A DNA stretch of 64,000 bases, taken from contig NZ_CP115669.1 of the NCBI RefSeq assembly GCF_029203285.1, positions 4,340,001-4,404,000 on the forward strand, in the 5' to 3' direction. The position numbers and the translations under genes are program-made. The notes below the pieces were generated by a model. That model ran no database searches. It had not been told where the DNA came from and saw only the letters and a program-made list of their open reading frames with translations. This DNA is from Pseudomonas sp. PSE14. GTDB taxonomy: Bacteria > Pseudomonadota > Gammaproteobacteria > Pseudomonadales > Pseudomonadaceae. Positions within the stretch are counted from its first letter, which is position 1. Each line of letters starts with the position of its first letter. Positions 1-10,488 of the stretch are shown here, piece by piece.

Positions 1-523
1 GATCATTGATCCAGCGCTTGGTGATGAACCCGGCAAAGCCGTAGCAGGTGGTCGCCACCAGGCAGGCAGCAGCCCCCCACAGCACGGCGGCGTCCAGCGG
101 CACCGGGCCGGCCCCTGTCAGCACCGCCACGCCCGCAAGGCCAAGCAGCACGCCCAGCGCCTTGGAGCCGGTCAGCGACTCACCGAAGAACAGCGAACCG
201 ATCAGAACACCCATCAGCGGCGTGGTGGCATTGAAGATCGCCGAATAGCCCGCCGGCAAGACCCGCGCCGCCAGGCTGTACATCAGCACCGGAATGCCCG
301 AGCTGATCACCCCGATCAGCAGGATGCGCCCGAACTTGCCCCGGAAGTCCCAGCGCGTGCGCAGTACCAGCAGGATCACCACCAGCCCGACGGCGGAGAG
401 AAAGACGCGGAAGAACGCGGTCGGCATCACCCCGATGGCGGGCACCAATTGGCGCATGAACAGGAAGCTGGCACCCCAGATGGCAGCCAGCCCGAGCAGG
501 TTCAAGAGTGCGGCGGGACTCAT
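1..523 (-). CDS. EamA/DMT-family exporter, 3' end missing (window edge)
   Basis: This is the N-terminal part of an inner-membrane metabolite exporter of the drug/metabolite transporter superfamily. The reading frame begins MSPAALLNLLGLAAIWGASF, the usual first EamA helix with its WGxSF motif. Further hydrophobic helices follow (VFLSAVGLVVILLVL, ILLIGVISSGIPVLMYSLA), then the first-half EamA signature around FNATTPLMGVLIG. About 174 codons are visible and the frame runs off the window; a full protein has about 290 residues and ten helices. The start is supported by an AGGAG box 8 bases upstream. Substrate cannot be predicted. Confidence 0.85.
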   Translation of the reverse strand, partial: MSPAALLNLLGLAAIWGASFLFMRQLVPAIGVMPTAFFRVFLSAVGLVVILLVLRTRWDFRGKFGRILLIGVISSGIPVLMYSLAARVLPAGYSAIFNATTPLMGVLIGSLFFGESLTGSKALGVLLGLAGVAVLTGAGPVPLDAAVLWGAAACLVATTCYGFAGFITKRWIND

Positions 524-608
524 TGCGAACGGCTCCTTGGCGTGGGAGTCACCAGACTACGCCGCTGGCGGATCGGGTCCACCCGCAGCTGACTTTCAAA
601 TCCCATGT

Positions 609-1106
609 TCAGCTCCTGCGCAGGCGCGCCATGCTCAGCACATCGACAAAGGCGCCGTCGCGGAAGGCGTAGTCTCGCAATTCGCCCTCCACCTCGAAGC
701 CGAACTTGCGGTACAGCGCGATGGCCGGCTGGTTGTCGGTGTAGACCGTCAGTTCCACGCGACGCAGGTTCATCCAGTTGTCGGCGACCTCCAGCAGCTC
801 CGCCAGCAGCCGCGTCCCGAGGCCGCGACCCTGCCAGGCGACCGCCACCCCCATGCCGATGGCGCCACAATGGCTGCGGCGCACGCGCGGGGACTGTTCC
901 AGACTGGCGCTACCGACTACTTCGTCCTGGTGCAGCGCCACCAGGGTTACCTGGCGCTCGCTGTCCTGGCTCAGCCGTTTGCGCCACAGCTCCGGCGCCT
1001 GGTAAGGCATCTGCAGCACCTGACGGGCCACAGCGGGGTCGTTGTAGAGGGCGGTCAGCCCGTTGATGTGCTGCTCCGTGCAGCGTTCGATGCGGAGGGT
1101 GTCCAT
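609..1106 (-). CDS. GNAT-family N-acetyltransferase, YhhY-like
   Basis: A 165-residue single-domain GNAT acetyltransferase that would transfer an acetyl group from acetyl-CoA to an amine, probably an amino acid or small metabolite. The acetyl-CoA binding motif A is visible as GVAVAWQGRGLGTRLL (Q/RxxGxG/A), followed by motif B with NxxAIxLYxKFGFE near the C-terminus. The overall run of motifs resembles E. coli YhhY, though this is from memory. The start MDTLRIERC was preferred over an upstream ATG because AAGGAG lies 8 bases before it. It is transcribed toward the DMT gene but separated by 85 bases. Confidence 0.8.
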   Translation of the reverse strand: MDTLRIERCTEQHINGLTALYNDPAVARQVLQMPYQAPELWRKRLSQDSERQVTLVALHQDEVVGSASLEQSPRVRRSHCGAIGMGVAVAWQGRGLGTRLLAELLEVADNWMNLRRVELTVYTDNQPAIALYRKFGFEVEGELRDYAFRDGAFVDVLSMARLRRS

Positions 1107-1272
1107 CGTGGCGGCTCCTTGCCATGGCATCTACCAAAGGCTCTTAATCTAAAGGAACAAGGGCAGCCCAGCATACGCAACTTGCCCCGGGCCGAGCGGT
1201 ACGAATTCGCCCTTTCGTTCCCCGTTGTGCGTGGCTAAGCTCGCTGCACCAAGACTCCGCAGAGGCGCTCCC

Positions 1273-3009
1273 ATGGCTCAGCACTGGCCGGCGACCGAGA
1301 TCGCGACCCTGATCCTCGAAGGCTTCGACGACTACCGCGCACGCTTCCACCAGATCACCGACGGAGCGCCTGCGCGCTTCGAGCAGGCGCTCTGGCAGGA
1401 GGCGCAGCGGGCCTCGACGGAGCGCATCAACCTGTACGAGGAAAAGGTCGCCGAGACCGTGGAACGCCTGACCCGCACCATGGCCCACATCGACCTGGTG
1501 GACGTGGAACGCTGGCCGATCGCCAAGAGCGCCTACATAACCCTGATCGACCCGCGGCTGGACGACGAGCTGGCGGAGACCTGGTTCAACTCGATCTTCT
1601 GCGGCCTGTTCAGCCACGACAACATCAGCGACGGCACCATGTTCGTGCACACCACCCGGCCGTCCCTGCGCGCCCACGCCCGCGACCCGCACACCCGCCT
1701 GTACCGGCCCGCTGGCCACCTGCGCCATACCCTGGAGCAGATCTTCGACGACTACCGCTTCGCCGTGGACTACGACGACCGCGAGCGCGACCTGGAGCGC
1801 ATCGACAGCCTGCTGCGTGCCAGCCTGCCGGACTGGGTGTGCAAGGACCCGACGCTCACCGTCGAGCTGATCGGCTCGGTGTTCTACCGCAACAAGGGCG
1901 CCTACCTGGTGGGCCGCCTGTTCACCCCGGACGAGCAGTGGCCGCTGGTGTTCCCGCTGGTGCACCACGAAGGGCGCGGCATCCAGTTCGACACGGTGAT
2001 CACCGACGAAGCGGAAGTCTCGATCATCTTCTCCTTCACCCGTTCCTACTTCATGGTCGATGCGCCGGTGCCGGCCGAGCTGGTGGCCTTCCTCAAGCGC
2101 CTGCTGCCGGGCAAGCACATCGCCGAGCTGTACACCTCCATCGGCTTCTACAAGCAGGGCAAGAGCGAGTTCTACCGCGCGCTGATCAACCACCTGGCGA
2201 CCACCGACGACCTGTTCGTCATGGCCCCCGGCGTGCGCGGCATGGTGATGAGCGTGTTCACCCTGCCGGGCTTCAACGTGGTGTTCAAGATCATCAAGGA
2301 CAACTTCAACCCGGCCAAGACCGTGGACCACGCCACGGTGATCCAGAAGTACCAGCTGGTGAAGAACCACGACCGCGTCGGCCGCCTGGCCGACACCCAG
2401 CAGTTCGCCGACTTCCGCTTCCCGGTGCGCAAGTTCCACCCGGACTGCCTTGCCGAACTGCTGGAGGTGGCGCCCTCCACCGTGGTGCTGGAAGACGACG
2501 TGGTGCTGATCCGCCATTGCTGGACCGAGCGCCGCATGACCCCGCTGAACATCTACCTGGAGCACGCCACCGAGGCGCAGGTGGAGGAAGCCCTGAACGA
2601 CTATGGCCTGGCGATCAAGCAACTGGCGGCGGCGAACATCTTCCCCGGCGACATGCTGCTGAAGAACTTCGGCGTCACCCGCCACGGCCGCGTGGTGTTC
2701 TACGACTACGACGAGATCAGCTACCTGACCGAGGTGAACTTCCGCCACATCCCGCCGCCGCGCTACGAGGAGGACGAGATGTCCTCCGAACCCTGGTATT
2801 CCGTGGGGCCGATGGACGTATTCCCGGAGGAGTTCCCGCGCTTCCTGTTCGTCGACCTGAAGCAGCGCCGGCTGTTCGCCCGGCTGCACGGTAACCTGTT
2901 CGACGCGGATTACTGGAAGGGTTTGCAGGAACAGATTCGCGCGGGGAAAGTAATCGACGTGTTCCCCTATCGCCGGCACGAGTCGCCGGAGGAAGCGCTG
3001 GCGCGCTAG
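1273..3009 (+). CDS. aceK: Isocitrate dehydrogenase kinase/phosphatase AceK
   Basis: A 578-residue bifunctional enzyme that phosphorylates (inactivates) and dephosphorylates isocitrate dehydrogenase, controlling flux between the TCA cycle and the glyoxylate bypass. Length and sequence fit AceK throughout: an N-terminal helical regulatory region, then the kinase-like part with the glycine-rich nucleotide-binding segment [15 protein letters not shown] near residues 200-215, a conserved [13 protein letters not shown] lysine segment, and FYDYDEI as the metal-binding loop. The ATG at 1273 was chosen because the family begins close to this point; the longer frame adds 16 unconserved residues. In pseudomonads aceK is not in an aceBAK operon, and here it also stands alone. 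A REP-like palindrome and an IS follow it. Confidence 0.95.
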   Translation: MAQHWPATEIATLILEGFDDYRARFHQITDGAPARFEQALWQEAQRASTERINLYEEKVAETVERLTRTMAHIDLVDVERWPIAKSAYITLIDPRLDDELAETWFNSIFCGLFSHDNISDGTMFVHTTRPSLRAHARDPHTRLYRPAGHLRHTLEQIFDDYRFAVDYDDRERDLERIDSLLRASLPDWVCKDPTLTVELIGSVFYRNKGAYLVGRLFTPDEQWPLVFPLVHHEGRGIQFDTVITDEAEVSIIFSFTRSYFMVDAPVPAELVAFLKRLLPGKHIAELYTSIGFYKQGKSEFYRALINHLATTDDLFVMAPGVRGMVMSVFTLPGFNVVFKIIKDNFNPAKTVDHATVIQKYQLVKNHDRVGRLADTQQFADFRFPVRKFHPDCLAELLEVAPSTVVLEDDVVLIRHCWTERRMTPLNIYLEHATEAQVEEALNDYGLAIKQLAAANIFPGDMLLKNFGVTRHGRVVFYDYDEISYLTEVNFRHIPPPRYEEDEMSSEPWYSVGPMDVFPEEFPRFLFVDLKQRRLFARLHGNLFDADYWKGLQEQIRAGKVIDVFPYRRHESPEEALAR

Positions 3010-3030
3010 CCGCGGCAGGGAAGAGCAAAA

Positions 3031-3060
3031 GCTTCGCGGATAAGATCCGCTCCTACGAAG
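3031..3060. repeat. REP-like palindrome downstream of aceK
   Basis: The sequence TTCGCGGATAAGATCCGCTC followed by CTACGAA is a pseudomonad REP-type palindrome of the TCGCGGACnnnGTCCGCTCCTACGA subtype. It sits between aceK and the REP half that borders the IS element. Similar copies occur at 4343-4370 and, split by the IS, at 3083-3094 plus 4237-4258. Confidence 0.7.
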
Positions 3061-3103
3061 AGCGGGCAGCGCGCTTTCCGGCGATTGTAGGAGCAACTGT
3101 CTT

Positions 3104-4232
<1,129 letters not shown>

Positions 4233-4239
4233 CACAAGC

Positions 4240-4382
4240 GGACCTTGTCCGCGAAATCCATCGCGGAAGAATCCGTCCTCACAGGAAAAACCCTAGGCAT
4301 TGCGCCTGCGTACCGCCCGCGATTCGCTACAGAGCGGAACCTATCGCGGACGAAGTCCGCTCCTACGACAAGCCCTCAGGCA
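4240..4382. repeat. REP remnants between the IS and the DUF2937 gene
   Basis: The stretch begins with the right half of the split REP (to about 4258) and a degenerate hairpin TCGCGGAAGAATCCGTCC. A further clear REP copy, TATCGCGGACGAAGTCCGCT then CCTACGA, lies at 4343-4370. No open frame or other signal is seen in the remainder. Confidence 0.6.
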
Positions 4383-4907
4383 TCAGTTCCAATGCCGGCG
4401 CGATGCACGGCGGTTGTCGCCCAGACCGACCAACGCCACCAGCGATGCCATCAGCACCTCGGCGATCCACGCCAGCACCAGGCCACCGGCCAGGCCCCAG
4501 CCAATCGCCTCGGGCTCCAGCACCACCTGGTAGCGGTAGTTCGCGTACGTCTCCTGCAGTAGCTCGGCATTCGGCGCCAGCACCATGTGCCAGGCGCGCT
4601 GGAACCAGCTGCCCTGCATGGCACGCCACTCGTTATCGAACAACTGGGCGCGGCGCAACAGACGCTCGATGTTGTCGGCATCACGCTGGAATATCGGGTC
4701 GGGGCTGCCGCGATAATGCGCCACCAGCGCATTCAGATCGCCCTTGAAGAATTGCCCGGAGGTGTCCTTGAAGCCTTGCAGCGCCTGGGCGGCCTCGATG
4801 CGATGGGCGTCGATGCGCTGGGTGTAGTCCTTGATGAAGCCCGGCACCTGTACCGCCACCATCAGGCCCAGCGCGAACAGCACCATGCGAATGTAGCTGC
4901 GCAACAT
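4383..4907 (-). CDS. DUF2937 family membrane protein
   Basis: A 174-residue protein with an N-terminal hydrophobic helix (MVLFALGLMVAVQVPGFI), a central charged region of about 110 residues, and a C-terminal helix (GWGLAGGLVLAWIAEVLMAS). This fits the DUF2937 family, for which no biochemical function is known to me. The N-terminus is likely anchored in the inner membrane with the central part in the periplasm. The gene is monocistronic by spacing (112 bases to the next gene downstream of its start) and ends next to a REP copy. Confidence 0.75.
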   Translation of the reverse strand: MLRSYIRMVLFALGLMVAVQVPGFIKDYTQRIDAHRIEAAQALQGFKDTSGQFFKGDLNALVAHYRGSPDPIFQRDADNIERLLRRAQLFDNEWRAMQGSWFQRAWHMVLAPNAELLQETYANYRYQVVLEPEAIGWGLAGGLVLAWIAEVLMASLVALVGLGDNRRASRRHWN

Positions 4908-5019
4908 CTTCTCCCCCTTCGTTCTTGTCTTATTGGAATCGCCCCCAAGGCGCTGCCGATTGTCGGCGAAGGCGCCCGTCGGGTCCGGGCCTGCGTCGCA
5001 CGGATGCGCGCAAGTCGCG

Positions 5020-5793
5020 TCAGATACGTCCCTGGTCGACGATCTCGCCGCGCCACCAGAGCATCCACTCGCCGCCCTGCATCAGGGTCCAGTTCTCGTT
5101 GTCGGTCAGCGGCTCGGTGGCGATCACCGTCACCACGTCGTCGGGCGTGGTTTCGGACTGGAAGTCGACGGTCAGGTCGGCATCCTTCAGGCGCGCCGGG
5201 CCGAACGGTGCGCGGCGGGTAATCCAGGCCAGCTTGCTGCTGCAGAAGGTGAACAGCCAGTCCCCGTCGCTGAGCAGGCAGTTGAACACGCCCTGTTCAC
5301 GATAGGACGCGCAGGCGCGGACCAGCGTCGGCAGCAGAACCTCCACCGGCACCGGTTCAGGGAAGGCGCGGCGCACACGGTTGAGCAGGTCGCAGAAGGC
5401 CGCCTCGCTGTCGGTGTCGCCCACCGGGCGGTACAGCCCCGGCTCGGGATGGAAATCGGCGAGCTGGCCGTTGTGGGCGAAGGTCCAGTAGCGCCCGCCC
5501 ATTTCGCGCACGAAGGGGTGCGTATTGGACAGGCAGACCTTGCCGACGTTGGCCTGGCGAATGTGGCCGATCACCGTTTCGCTCTTGATCGGGTAGCGCT
5601 GCACCAGGCGCGCCACTTCCGAGTCGATGCTCGCCGACGGATCCTGGAACAGGCGCACCCCGCGTCCTTCGTAGAAAGCAATACCCCAGCCGTCACGGTG
5701 CGGACCGGTGCCGCCGCCGCGCTGCATCAGCCCGGTGAAGCTGAACACGATGTCCGTCGGGACGTTGGCGCTCATGCCGAGCAACTCGCACAT
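5020..5793 (-). CDS. Class II glutamine amidotransferase, YafJ-like
   Basis: A 257-residue Ntn-type amidotransferase domain protein. The predicted nucleophile is Cys2 (MCELLGMS), exposed after removal of Met1. Typical class II motifs follow: [41 protein letters not shown] and [13 protein letters not shown]. Length and architecture match stand-alone YafJ-type proteins, which lack a synthase domain; their physiological substrate is uncertain. The gene follows the HIT gene with only 3 bases between them and very likely forms an operon with it. Confidence 0.88.
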   Translation of the reverse strand: MCELLGMSANVPTDIVFSFTGLMQRGGGTGPHRDGWGIAFYEGRGVRLFQDPSASIDSEVARLVQRYPIKSETVIGHIRQANVGKVCLSNTHPFVREMGGRYWTFAHNGQLADFHPEPGLYRPVGDTDSEAAFCDLLNRVRRAFPEPVPVEVLLPTLVRACASYREQGVFNCLLSDGDWLFTFCSSKLAWITRRAPFGPARLKDADLTVDFQSETTPDDVVTVIATEPLTDNENWTLMQGGEWMLWWRGEIVDQGRI

Positions 5794-5796
5794 GAA

Positions 5797-6243
5797 TCAG
5801 TTCTCCTCCAACAGTGCCTCGCGCAGCTGATGAAGCTCGCGTTCCAGGCGATTGTGCATCCTGCGCCGCCCCAGCGGCAGGAAACGTGTGAGCAAGCGCA
5901 GCACCATGGCCGGCAGATCGTTCAACTCACGCGGAATCAGGTGCAGGTGAAAATGTGGAACATGCTGGTTGGCCGCAGGGCCATCGTTGACCAGCAGGTT
6001 GATGCCGATCCGGCCGTAACCGGCCCGGCGCAGTACACGCTGCATGCGATCGGCCAGCGGCATCAGGTTCTGCTGCGCGCCTTCCGAAAGCTGGTGCAGG
6101 AAGGTCACGTGCTCCCGTGCCACCACCAGCAGATGCGCGGGCCGCAGCGGGTAGATATCCAGCAGCACGATGAAATGCTCGTCTTCGCAGAGAACGTGGG
6201 CCGGCACGCGACCGGCCGCGATGGCGCAGAACACGCAGTCCAT
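5797..6243 (-). CDS. HIT-family nucleotide hydrolase/transferase
   Basis: A 148-residue histidine-triad protein. The HIT signature HVPHFHLHLIPR (HxHxH followed by hydrophobics) is present near residue 98, and an N-terminal CVFCAIAAGRVPAHVLCEDE segment carries the Cys pair often seen in HIT proteins. Such enzymes hydrolyse AMP-lysine, AMP-NH2 or dinucleoside polyphosphates; the exact substrate here is unknown. It overlaps none of its neighbours but sits 3 bases upstream of the amidotransferase gene, pointing to co-transcription. Confidence 0.88.
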   Translation of the reverse strand: MDCVFCAIAAGRVPAHVLCEDEHFIVLLDIYPLRPAHLLVVAREHVTFLHQLSEGAQQNLMPLADRMQRVLRRAGYGRIGINLLVNDGPAANQHVPHFHLHLIPRELNDLPAMVLRLLTRFLPLGRRRMHNRLERELHQLREALLEEN

Positions 6244-6309
6244 GGGAACTCCTCGAAAGGCCGTTCAGTTCATGCTGGACGCGTGTCGGTCAGGACGCAA
6301 GGCGCGATT

Positions 6310-6780
6310 CTACAGGCGCGGCTCGATACGCATGCGGCGGTCGCCGCGCTCGTCGGTGCGGGTATCCACGTCGGGCATCAGCTCCGGCTGCATCAGCTTG
6401 CGCAGGGTCGGCTCGTCTTCCGGCGCCGGTGTCTTGCGGCGATTCTTCAGCGCCCGCTCGATGGGCCAGCGAACCAGCACGAACAGCAGGTAAACGCCGA
6501 ACGCCGCCAGCAGCACCAGCGCAAGGTCCGAGACCGCGCGCCAGGCGTTGTTGCCAACCTTGAACACCACGTCCAGCGCGGTGATGGCGATGGCCGGGGC
6601 GTACAGGTTGTTCGCCGGGTCCACCGGGGTCGGGGTGAACAGCAGCACGATGACGATCACCCGCAGGGGTTCGCGCAGCCAGCGCCACATCCAGCCGGTC
6701 ATCAGGAACCAGACCAGAGTCAGGCCGAGGCCGGCACCCAGATAGGCGCCCCAGGCGATCAGGTAATCGTGTTCGTTCAT
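6310..6780 (-). CDS. Small hypothetical inner-membrane protein
   Basis: A 156-residue protein of unknown function with three hydrophobic segments: residues about 7-27 (IAWGAYLGAGLGLTLVWFLM), 35-50 (LRVIVIVLLFTPTPV) and 75-95 (ALVLLAAFGVYLLFVLVRW). A charged C-terminal tail follows. The ATG at 6780 was chosen because MNEHDYLIAW leads directly into the first helix, whereas the longer frame adds unlikely sequence. No strong ribosome site is seen. The gene is divergent from ptrB and in the same direction as the HIT gene. I recall a conserved hypothetical in this position next to oligopeptidase in P. aeruginosa. Confidence 0.7.
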   Translation of the reverse strand: MNEHDYLIAWGAYLGAGLGLTLVWFLMTGWMWRWLREPLRVIVIVLLFTPTPVDPANNLYAPAIAITALDVVFKVGNNAWRAVSDLALVLLAAFGVYLLFVLVRWPIERALKNRRKTPAPEDEPTLRKLMQPELMPDVDTRTDERGDRRMRIEPRL

Positions 6781-6881
6781 GCGCGTACGTGCGATAGCGG
6801 CAGAGGGGGGCTTATGATAGCCGCTTTTCCCCATGGGTGCGCAGCCGGGCGTCATCCATGCCCGCCACGTAAGGAGTCGCC

Positions 6882-8942
6882 ATGACCGACCGTCAGCCCC
6901 CCATCGCCCGCCGCGAGGCCGCCGCCGATCCCTATGCCTGGCTGGAAAACCGCGATGCCGAAGACGTCCTCGACTATCTGAAAGCGGAAAATGCCTACCT
7001 TGAGGATCAGCTTCTTCCTCAGACGAAATTGCGCGAAACGCTGTTCCAGGAGATCAAAGGACGCATCCGCGAAACCGACCTCTCGCTGCCCACGCCCTGG
7101 GGCCCCTGGCTGTACTACCAGCGCACCACCGCCGGCGACGAGTACCCGCGCCATTACCGCTGTCCGCGTCCGGCCGACGGCTCGCTGACGGTGGATGAAG
7201 CCGCCGAGCAACTGCTGCTCGATCCCAACGCCCTGGCCGGCGACGGCTTCCTGTCGGTCGGCGCCTTCAGCATCAGTCCCGATCATTCGAAACTGGCCTA
7301 CAGCCTGGATACCAGCGGCGACGAGATCTACACCCTCTACGTGAAGGAGTTGGCCGACGGCAGCGTCACCGTCCTGCCCTTCGAGGACTGCGACGGCAGC
7401 CTGACCTGGGCCAACGACAACCGCACCCTGTTCTTCGGCGAGCTGGACGACACCCACCGCCCGCACAAGCTGTACCGCCATCGCCTGGGCGAGAGCGGTG
7501 CGGAACAGGTCTTCGAGGAGCGCGACGGGCGTTTCTTCCTGCACTGCTACCGCGCCAGCTCCGAGCGCCAGCTGATCCTTCTGCTGGGCAGCAAGACCAC
7601 CAGCGAAGCCTGGGTACTGGACGCCAACACCCCTGACGGCGACTTCGTCTGCCTGGCACCGCGCGAGGAAGACCACGAGTACTACCCCGACCACGGCCGC
7701 CTGAACGGGGAATGGGCCTGGCTGATCCGCAGCAACCAGGAAGGCATCAACTACGCCCTCTATCACGCCAGCGAAGCACAACCGACCCGCGAACACTGGC
7801 AGACGCTGATCGCACACCGCGACGAGGTGATGCTCGAAGGCCTCACCCTGAGCGCCAGCGCCCTGACCCTGAGCCTGCGCGAAGGTGGCCTGCCGATCGT
7901 CGAGGTGCAGCCGCAGGACCAACCGGCACACCGCGTGCAACTGCCCGACGCCGCCTACAACCTCTACGTGCAGGACAGCCTGGAGTTCGACAGCCCGGTG
8001 ATCCGCCTGCGCTATGAGGCGCTCAACCGCCCGGCGCAGATTCGCCAGCTGGAGCTTTCCAGCGGCGAACAGAAGGTACTGAAGGAAACCCCGGTGGAAG
8101 GCCCGTTCGACGCCGACGCCTACGAGAGCCGCCGTCTCTGGGCCACCGCCGCCGACGGCGTGCAGGTGCCGATAAGCCTCGTCGGCCGCCGCGACGTGCT
8201 GGAAAACATCGCCCGCGGCCAGCCCGCGCCGCTCTACCTCTATGGCTACGGCGCCTACGGCGAAAGCCTCGACCCCTGGTTCTCCCACGCCCGCCTGAGC
8301 CTGCTGGAGCGCGGTTTCATCTTCGCCATCGCCCATGTGCGCGGCGGCGGCGAGCTGGGCGAAGCCTGGTACCGCGCCGGCAAGCTTGCATACAAACAGA
8401 ACACCTTCAGCGACTTCATCGCCTGCGCCGAACACCTGCTGGCCCAGGGCTACAGCAGCCCGGCGCAGTTGGCCATCAGCGGCGGCAGCGCCGGCGGCCT
8501 GCTGATCGGCGCGGTACTCAACCAGCGCCCGCAGCTGTTCGCCGCCGCCATTGCCGAGGTGCCCTTCGTCGACGTGCTCAACAGCATGCTCAACCCCGAC
8601 CTGCCGCTGACCGTCACCGAATACGACGAATGGGGCAACCCGGAGGAACCGGAGGTCTACGCCCGTATCCGCGCCTACGCGCCCTACGAGAACGTCAGCG
8701 CCCAGGACTATCCCGCGCTGCTGGCGGTGGCCGGCTACAACGACAGCCGCGTGCAGTACTGGGAGGCGGCCAAGTGGGTGGCGAAGCTGCGGGTCAGCAA
8801 GACCGACGACAACCTGCTGCTGCTCAAGACCGACCTGGGCGCCGGCCACGGCGGCATGAGCGGCCGCTACCAGGGGTTGAAGGACGTGGCGCTGGAGTAC
8901 GCCTTCCTGTTCAAGGTGCTGGGCATCGAAGGCAATCGCTGA
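6882..8942 (+). CDS. ptrB: Oligopeptidase B (S9A serine peptidase)
   Basis: A 686-residue cytosolic prolyl-oligopeptidase-family enzyme that cleaves short peptides after Arg/Lys. An N-terminal beta-propeller (about residues 70-400) limits substrate size and the C-terminal alpha/beta hydrolase domain carries the catalytic triad. The nucleophile is in ISGGSAGGLLIGAVL near residue 533, the Asp in AGYNDSRVQYWE and the His in GAGHGGMSGR. HVRGGGELGEAWYRAGK is also typical. AAGGAG precedes the ATG. Its TGA overlaps the ATG of a degraded CPCC gene. Confidence 0.93.
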   Translation: MTDRQPPIARREAAADPYAWLENRDAEDVLDYLKAENAYLEDQLLPQTKLRETLFQEIKGRIRETDLSLPTPWGPWLYYQRTTAGDEYPRHYRCPRPADGSLTVDEAAEQLLLDPNALAGDGFLSVGAFSISPDHSKLAYSLDTSGDEIYTLYVKELADGSVTVLPFEDCDGSLTWANDNRTLFFGELDDTHRPHKLYRHRLGESGAEQVFEERDGRFFLHCYRASSERQLILLLGSKTTSEAWVLDANTPDGDFVCLAPREEDHEYYPDHGRLNGEWAWLIRSNQEGINYALYHASEAQPTREHWQTLIAHRDEVMLEGLTLSASALTLSLREGGLPIVEVQPQDQPAHRVQLPDAAYNLYVQDSLEFDSPVIRLRYEALNRPAQIRQLELSSGEQKVLKETPVEGPFDADAYESRRLWATAADGVQVPISLVGRRDVLENIARGQPAPLYLYGYGAYGESLDPWFSHARLSLLERGFIFAIAHVRGGGELGEAWYRAGKLAYKQNTFSDFIACAEHLLAQGYSSPAQLAISGGSAGGLLIGAVLNQRPQLFAAAIAEVPFVDVLNSMLNPDLPLTVTEYDEWGNPEEPEVYARIRAYAPYENVSAQDYPALLAVAGYNDSRVQYWEAAKWVAKLRVSKTDDNLLLLKTDLGAGHGGMSGRYQGLKDVALEYAFLFKVLGIEGNR

Positions 8943-9025
8943 TGCTCTACACCTGCCCGTGCTGCGGCTACTTCAGTTTCGGCGACCCGCCGGGGTCGTC
9001 AGGGTCGGCTGGCGTTTCGACATGA
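8942..9025 (+). pseudogene. Remnant of a CPCC cysteine-rich domain gene
   Basis: A 27-codon frame whose ATG overlaps the ptrB stop codon (TGATG). It starts MLYTCPCCGYFSFGDPPGSS, which closely resembles the N-terminus of CPCC-type cysteine-rich small proteins (usually about 70-110 residues, continuing with a CPVCFWEDD-like segment). Here the similarity ends after the DPPG residues and the frame stops; the second Cys motif is not found in any nearby frame. I interpret it as a truncated gene, but a genuine 27-residue peptide is not excluded. Confidence 0.5.
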
Positions 9026-9049
9026 GCCGCGCTGCCGCGCTGAGCGAGA

Positions 9050-9499
9050 TCAGCCGGCGCGGAAGATCAGGTGCTCTTCCCAGTCGTCTTCGGCCACAGA
9101 GCCCTCGGCAAGCATGCGGCCGGACTGGGAGATACGTTCGTGGTGCACGGCATCGGGGTCGCCACAGACCAGGTGGTGCCACAGCGGCAGGTCCTTGCCC
9201 TCGGAGACCAGGCGATAGCCGCAGGTCGGCGGCAGCCACTGGAACTCGTTGGCCTGGGCCGGCGTGAGCTGGATGCAGTCGGGCACCGTGGCACGGCGGT
9301 TGGCGTAGTCGGTGCAGCGGCAGGTCTTCAGGTCCAGCAGTTTGCAGGCGATGCGCGTGTAGTAGACGCTGCCGTCGTCCTCGTCTTCCAGCTTCTGCAG
9401 GCAGCACAGGCCGCACCCGTCGCACAGCGACTCCCACTCGTCCTGATCGAGCTGGTCGAGGGTCTTGCGTTTCCAGAAGGGTTCGACTTTGGCGGCCAT
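9050..9499 (-). CDS. YcgN-family cysteine cluster protein (UPF0260)
   Basis: A 149-residue protein of the UPF0260/YcgN family. It carries an N-terminal cluster [12 protein letters not shown] (CxxCxxCC) and a second group [14 protein letters not shown], together with CIQLTP and CGYRLV. The cysteine spacing is that of proteins thought to bind zinc or an Fe-S cluster, but the function is not established. The start MAAKVEPFW was chosen by family similarity; no good ribosome site precedes it, and the longer frame adds 25 residues with little conservation. Confidence 0.85.
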   Translation of the reverse strand: MAAKVEPFWKRKTLDQLDQDEWESLCDGCGLCCLQKLEDEDDGSVYYTRIACKLLDLKTCRCTDYANRRATVPDCIQLTPAQANEFQWLPPTCGYRLVSEGKDLPLWHHLVCGDPDAVHHERISQSGRMLAEGSVAEDDWEEHLIFRAG

Positions 9500-9764
9500 T
9501 TTTTGTACAGGGGCTGTTTCACGGGGCGCAAAGTCTAAGCCCGTGGAGCCTCCAGGCCAAGCGCAGGCGACCATTGACCGCGAGGTGCTTGCCAGAGCGC
9601 GCCGCGCTGGTTAGTTTGAGCGCGCCACGGGCCCGGTCCGCCTGCTCCCCACCAGAGCCGCGCGACCTGTCAGCTGCCGAGCGCAGCCACGCCGCCCGTT
9701 CCCACCGCGATGCCCGGCCGTCCACGGCACCATCGGCATATCCCAAGCAGTCACAGGAGCCACC

Positions 9765-10358
9765 ATGAGCGCCAATCCCCGCGTTGCCGAGCACCCCATC
9801 GACCCGCAGTTCATCAATCGCTGGTCGCCCCGCGCCTTCAGCGGCGAAGCCATTCCCGAGGCCACCCTGCTGAGCTTCATCGAAGCGGCGCGCTGGGCGC
9901 CCTCCTCGTTCAACTCGCAGCCCTGGCGCTTCCTCTACGCGCACCGCGACACGCCGAACTGGCAACGCTATCTGAACCTGCTGGGCGAATTCAATCGCGG
10001 CTGGGCGCAGAACGCCTCGGCGCTGGTGGTCGTGCTGTCCAAGACCACCTTCGCTCCGCCCGGCTCGACCGAAGAGAAACCGGCGCTCTGGCACAGCTTC
10101 GACACCGGCTCGGCCTGGGGCTACCTGGCGCTGCAGGCGAGCCTGGCCGGCTGGCACACCCACGGCATGGCTGGTTTCGACCGCGATCTGGCGCGTAGCG
10201 AGCTGAAGGTGCCGGCGGACCATGAAATCCACGCGGTGATCGCCATCGGCAAGCTGGGCGACAAGTCGATCCTCTCCGAGAGCCTGCAGGCCCGCGAAGT
10301 GCCCAACGCCCGCCGCCCGCTGGCGGAAATCGTCGCCGAGGGCGATTTCTCGCTCTGA
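9765..10358 (+). CDS. Nitroreductase-family FMN oxidoreductase
   Basis: A 197-residue flavin-dependent oxidoreductase of the nitroreductase fold. It has the FMN-phosphate binding segment RWSPRAFSGEAI, the ARWAPSSFNSQPWRF motif, and a central GLxAQA-like helix (YLALQASLAGWHTHGMAGFD). The physiological substrate cannot be inferred. CAGGAG lies 6 bases before the ATG. A REPIN and a strong terminator follow the stop codon. Confidence 0.9.
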   Translation: MSANPRVAEHPIDPQFINRWSPRAFSGEAIPEATLLSFIEAARWAPSSFNSQPWRFLYAHRDTPNWQRYLNLLGEFNRGWAQNASALVVVLSKTTFAPPGSTEEKPALWHSFDTGSAWGYLALQASLAGWHTHGMAGFDRDLARSELKVPADHEIHAVIAIGKLGDKSILSESLQAREVPNARRPLAEIVAEGDFSL

Positions 10359-10367
10359 ATGCTTTTC

Positions 10368-10437
10368 GTAGGAGCGAGCTTGCTCGCGAACAGACACATC
10401 ACAGTGCCATGCGCTTCGCGAGCAAGCTCGCTCCTAC
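10368..10437. repeat. REPIN (two inverted REP copies)
   Basis: Two REP copies face each other: GTAGGAGCGAGCTTGCTCGC on the left and its inverse ending GCTCGCTCCTAC on the right, with about 24 bases between. It lies between the convergent nitroreductase and hydroxyacid dehydrogenase genes. The same REP type recurs at 19031-19109, 21988-22064, 51736-51819, 54031-54099 and 56545-56568. Confidence 0.9.
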
Positions 10438-10448
10438 CAGAGCCAAAG

Positions 10449-10475
10449 AAAAAGGCCCCGAACGGGGCCTTTTTC
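10449..10475. terminator. Bidirectional intrinsic terminator
   Basis: AAAAAGGCCCCG-AACGGGGCCTTTTT forms a perfect GC-rich hairpin flanked by A and T tracts, serving the convergent nitroreductase and D-2-hydroxyacid dehydrogenase genes. Confidence 0.9.
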
Positions 10476-10488
10476 ATGTCTGCGGCGA

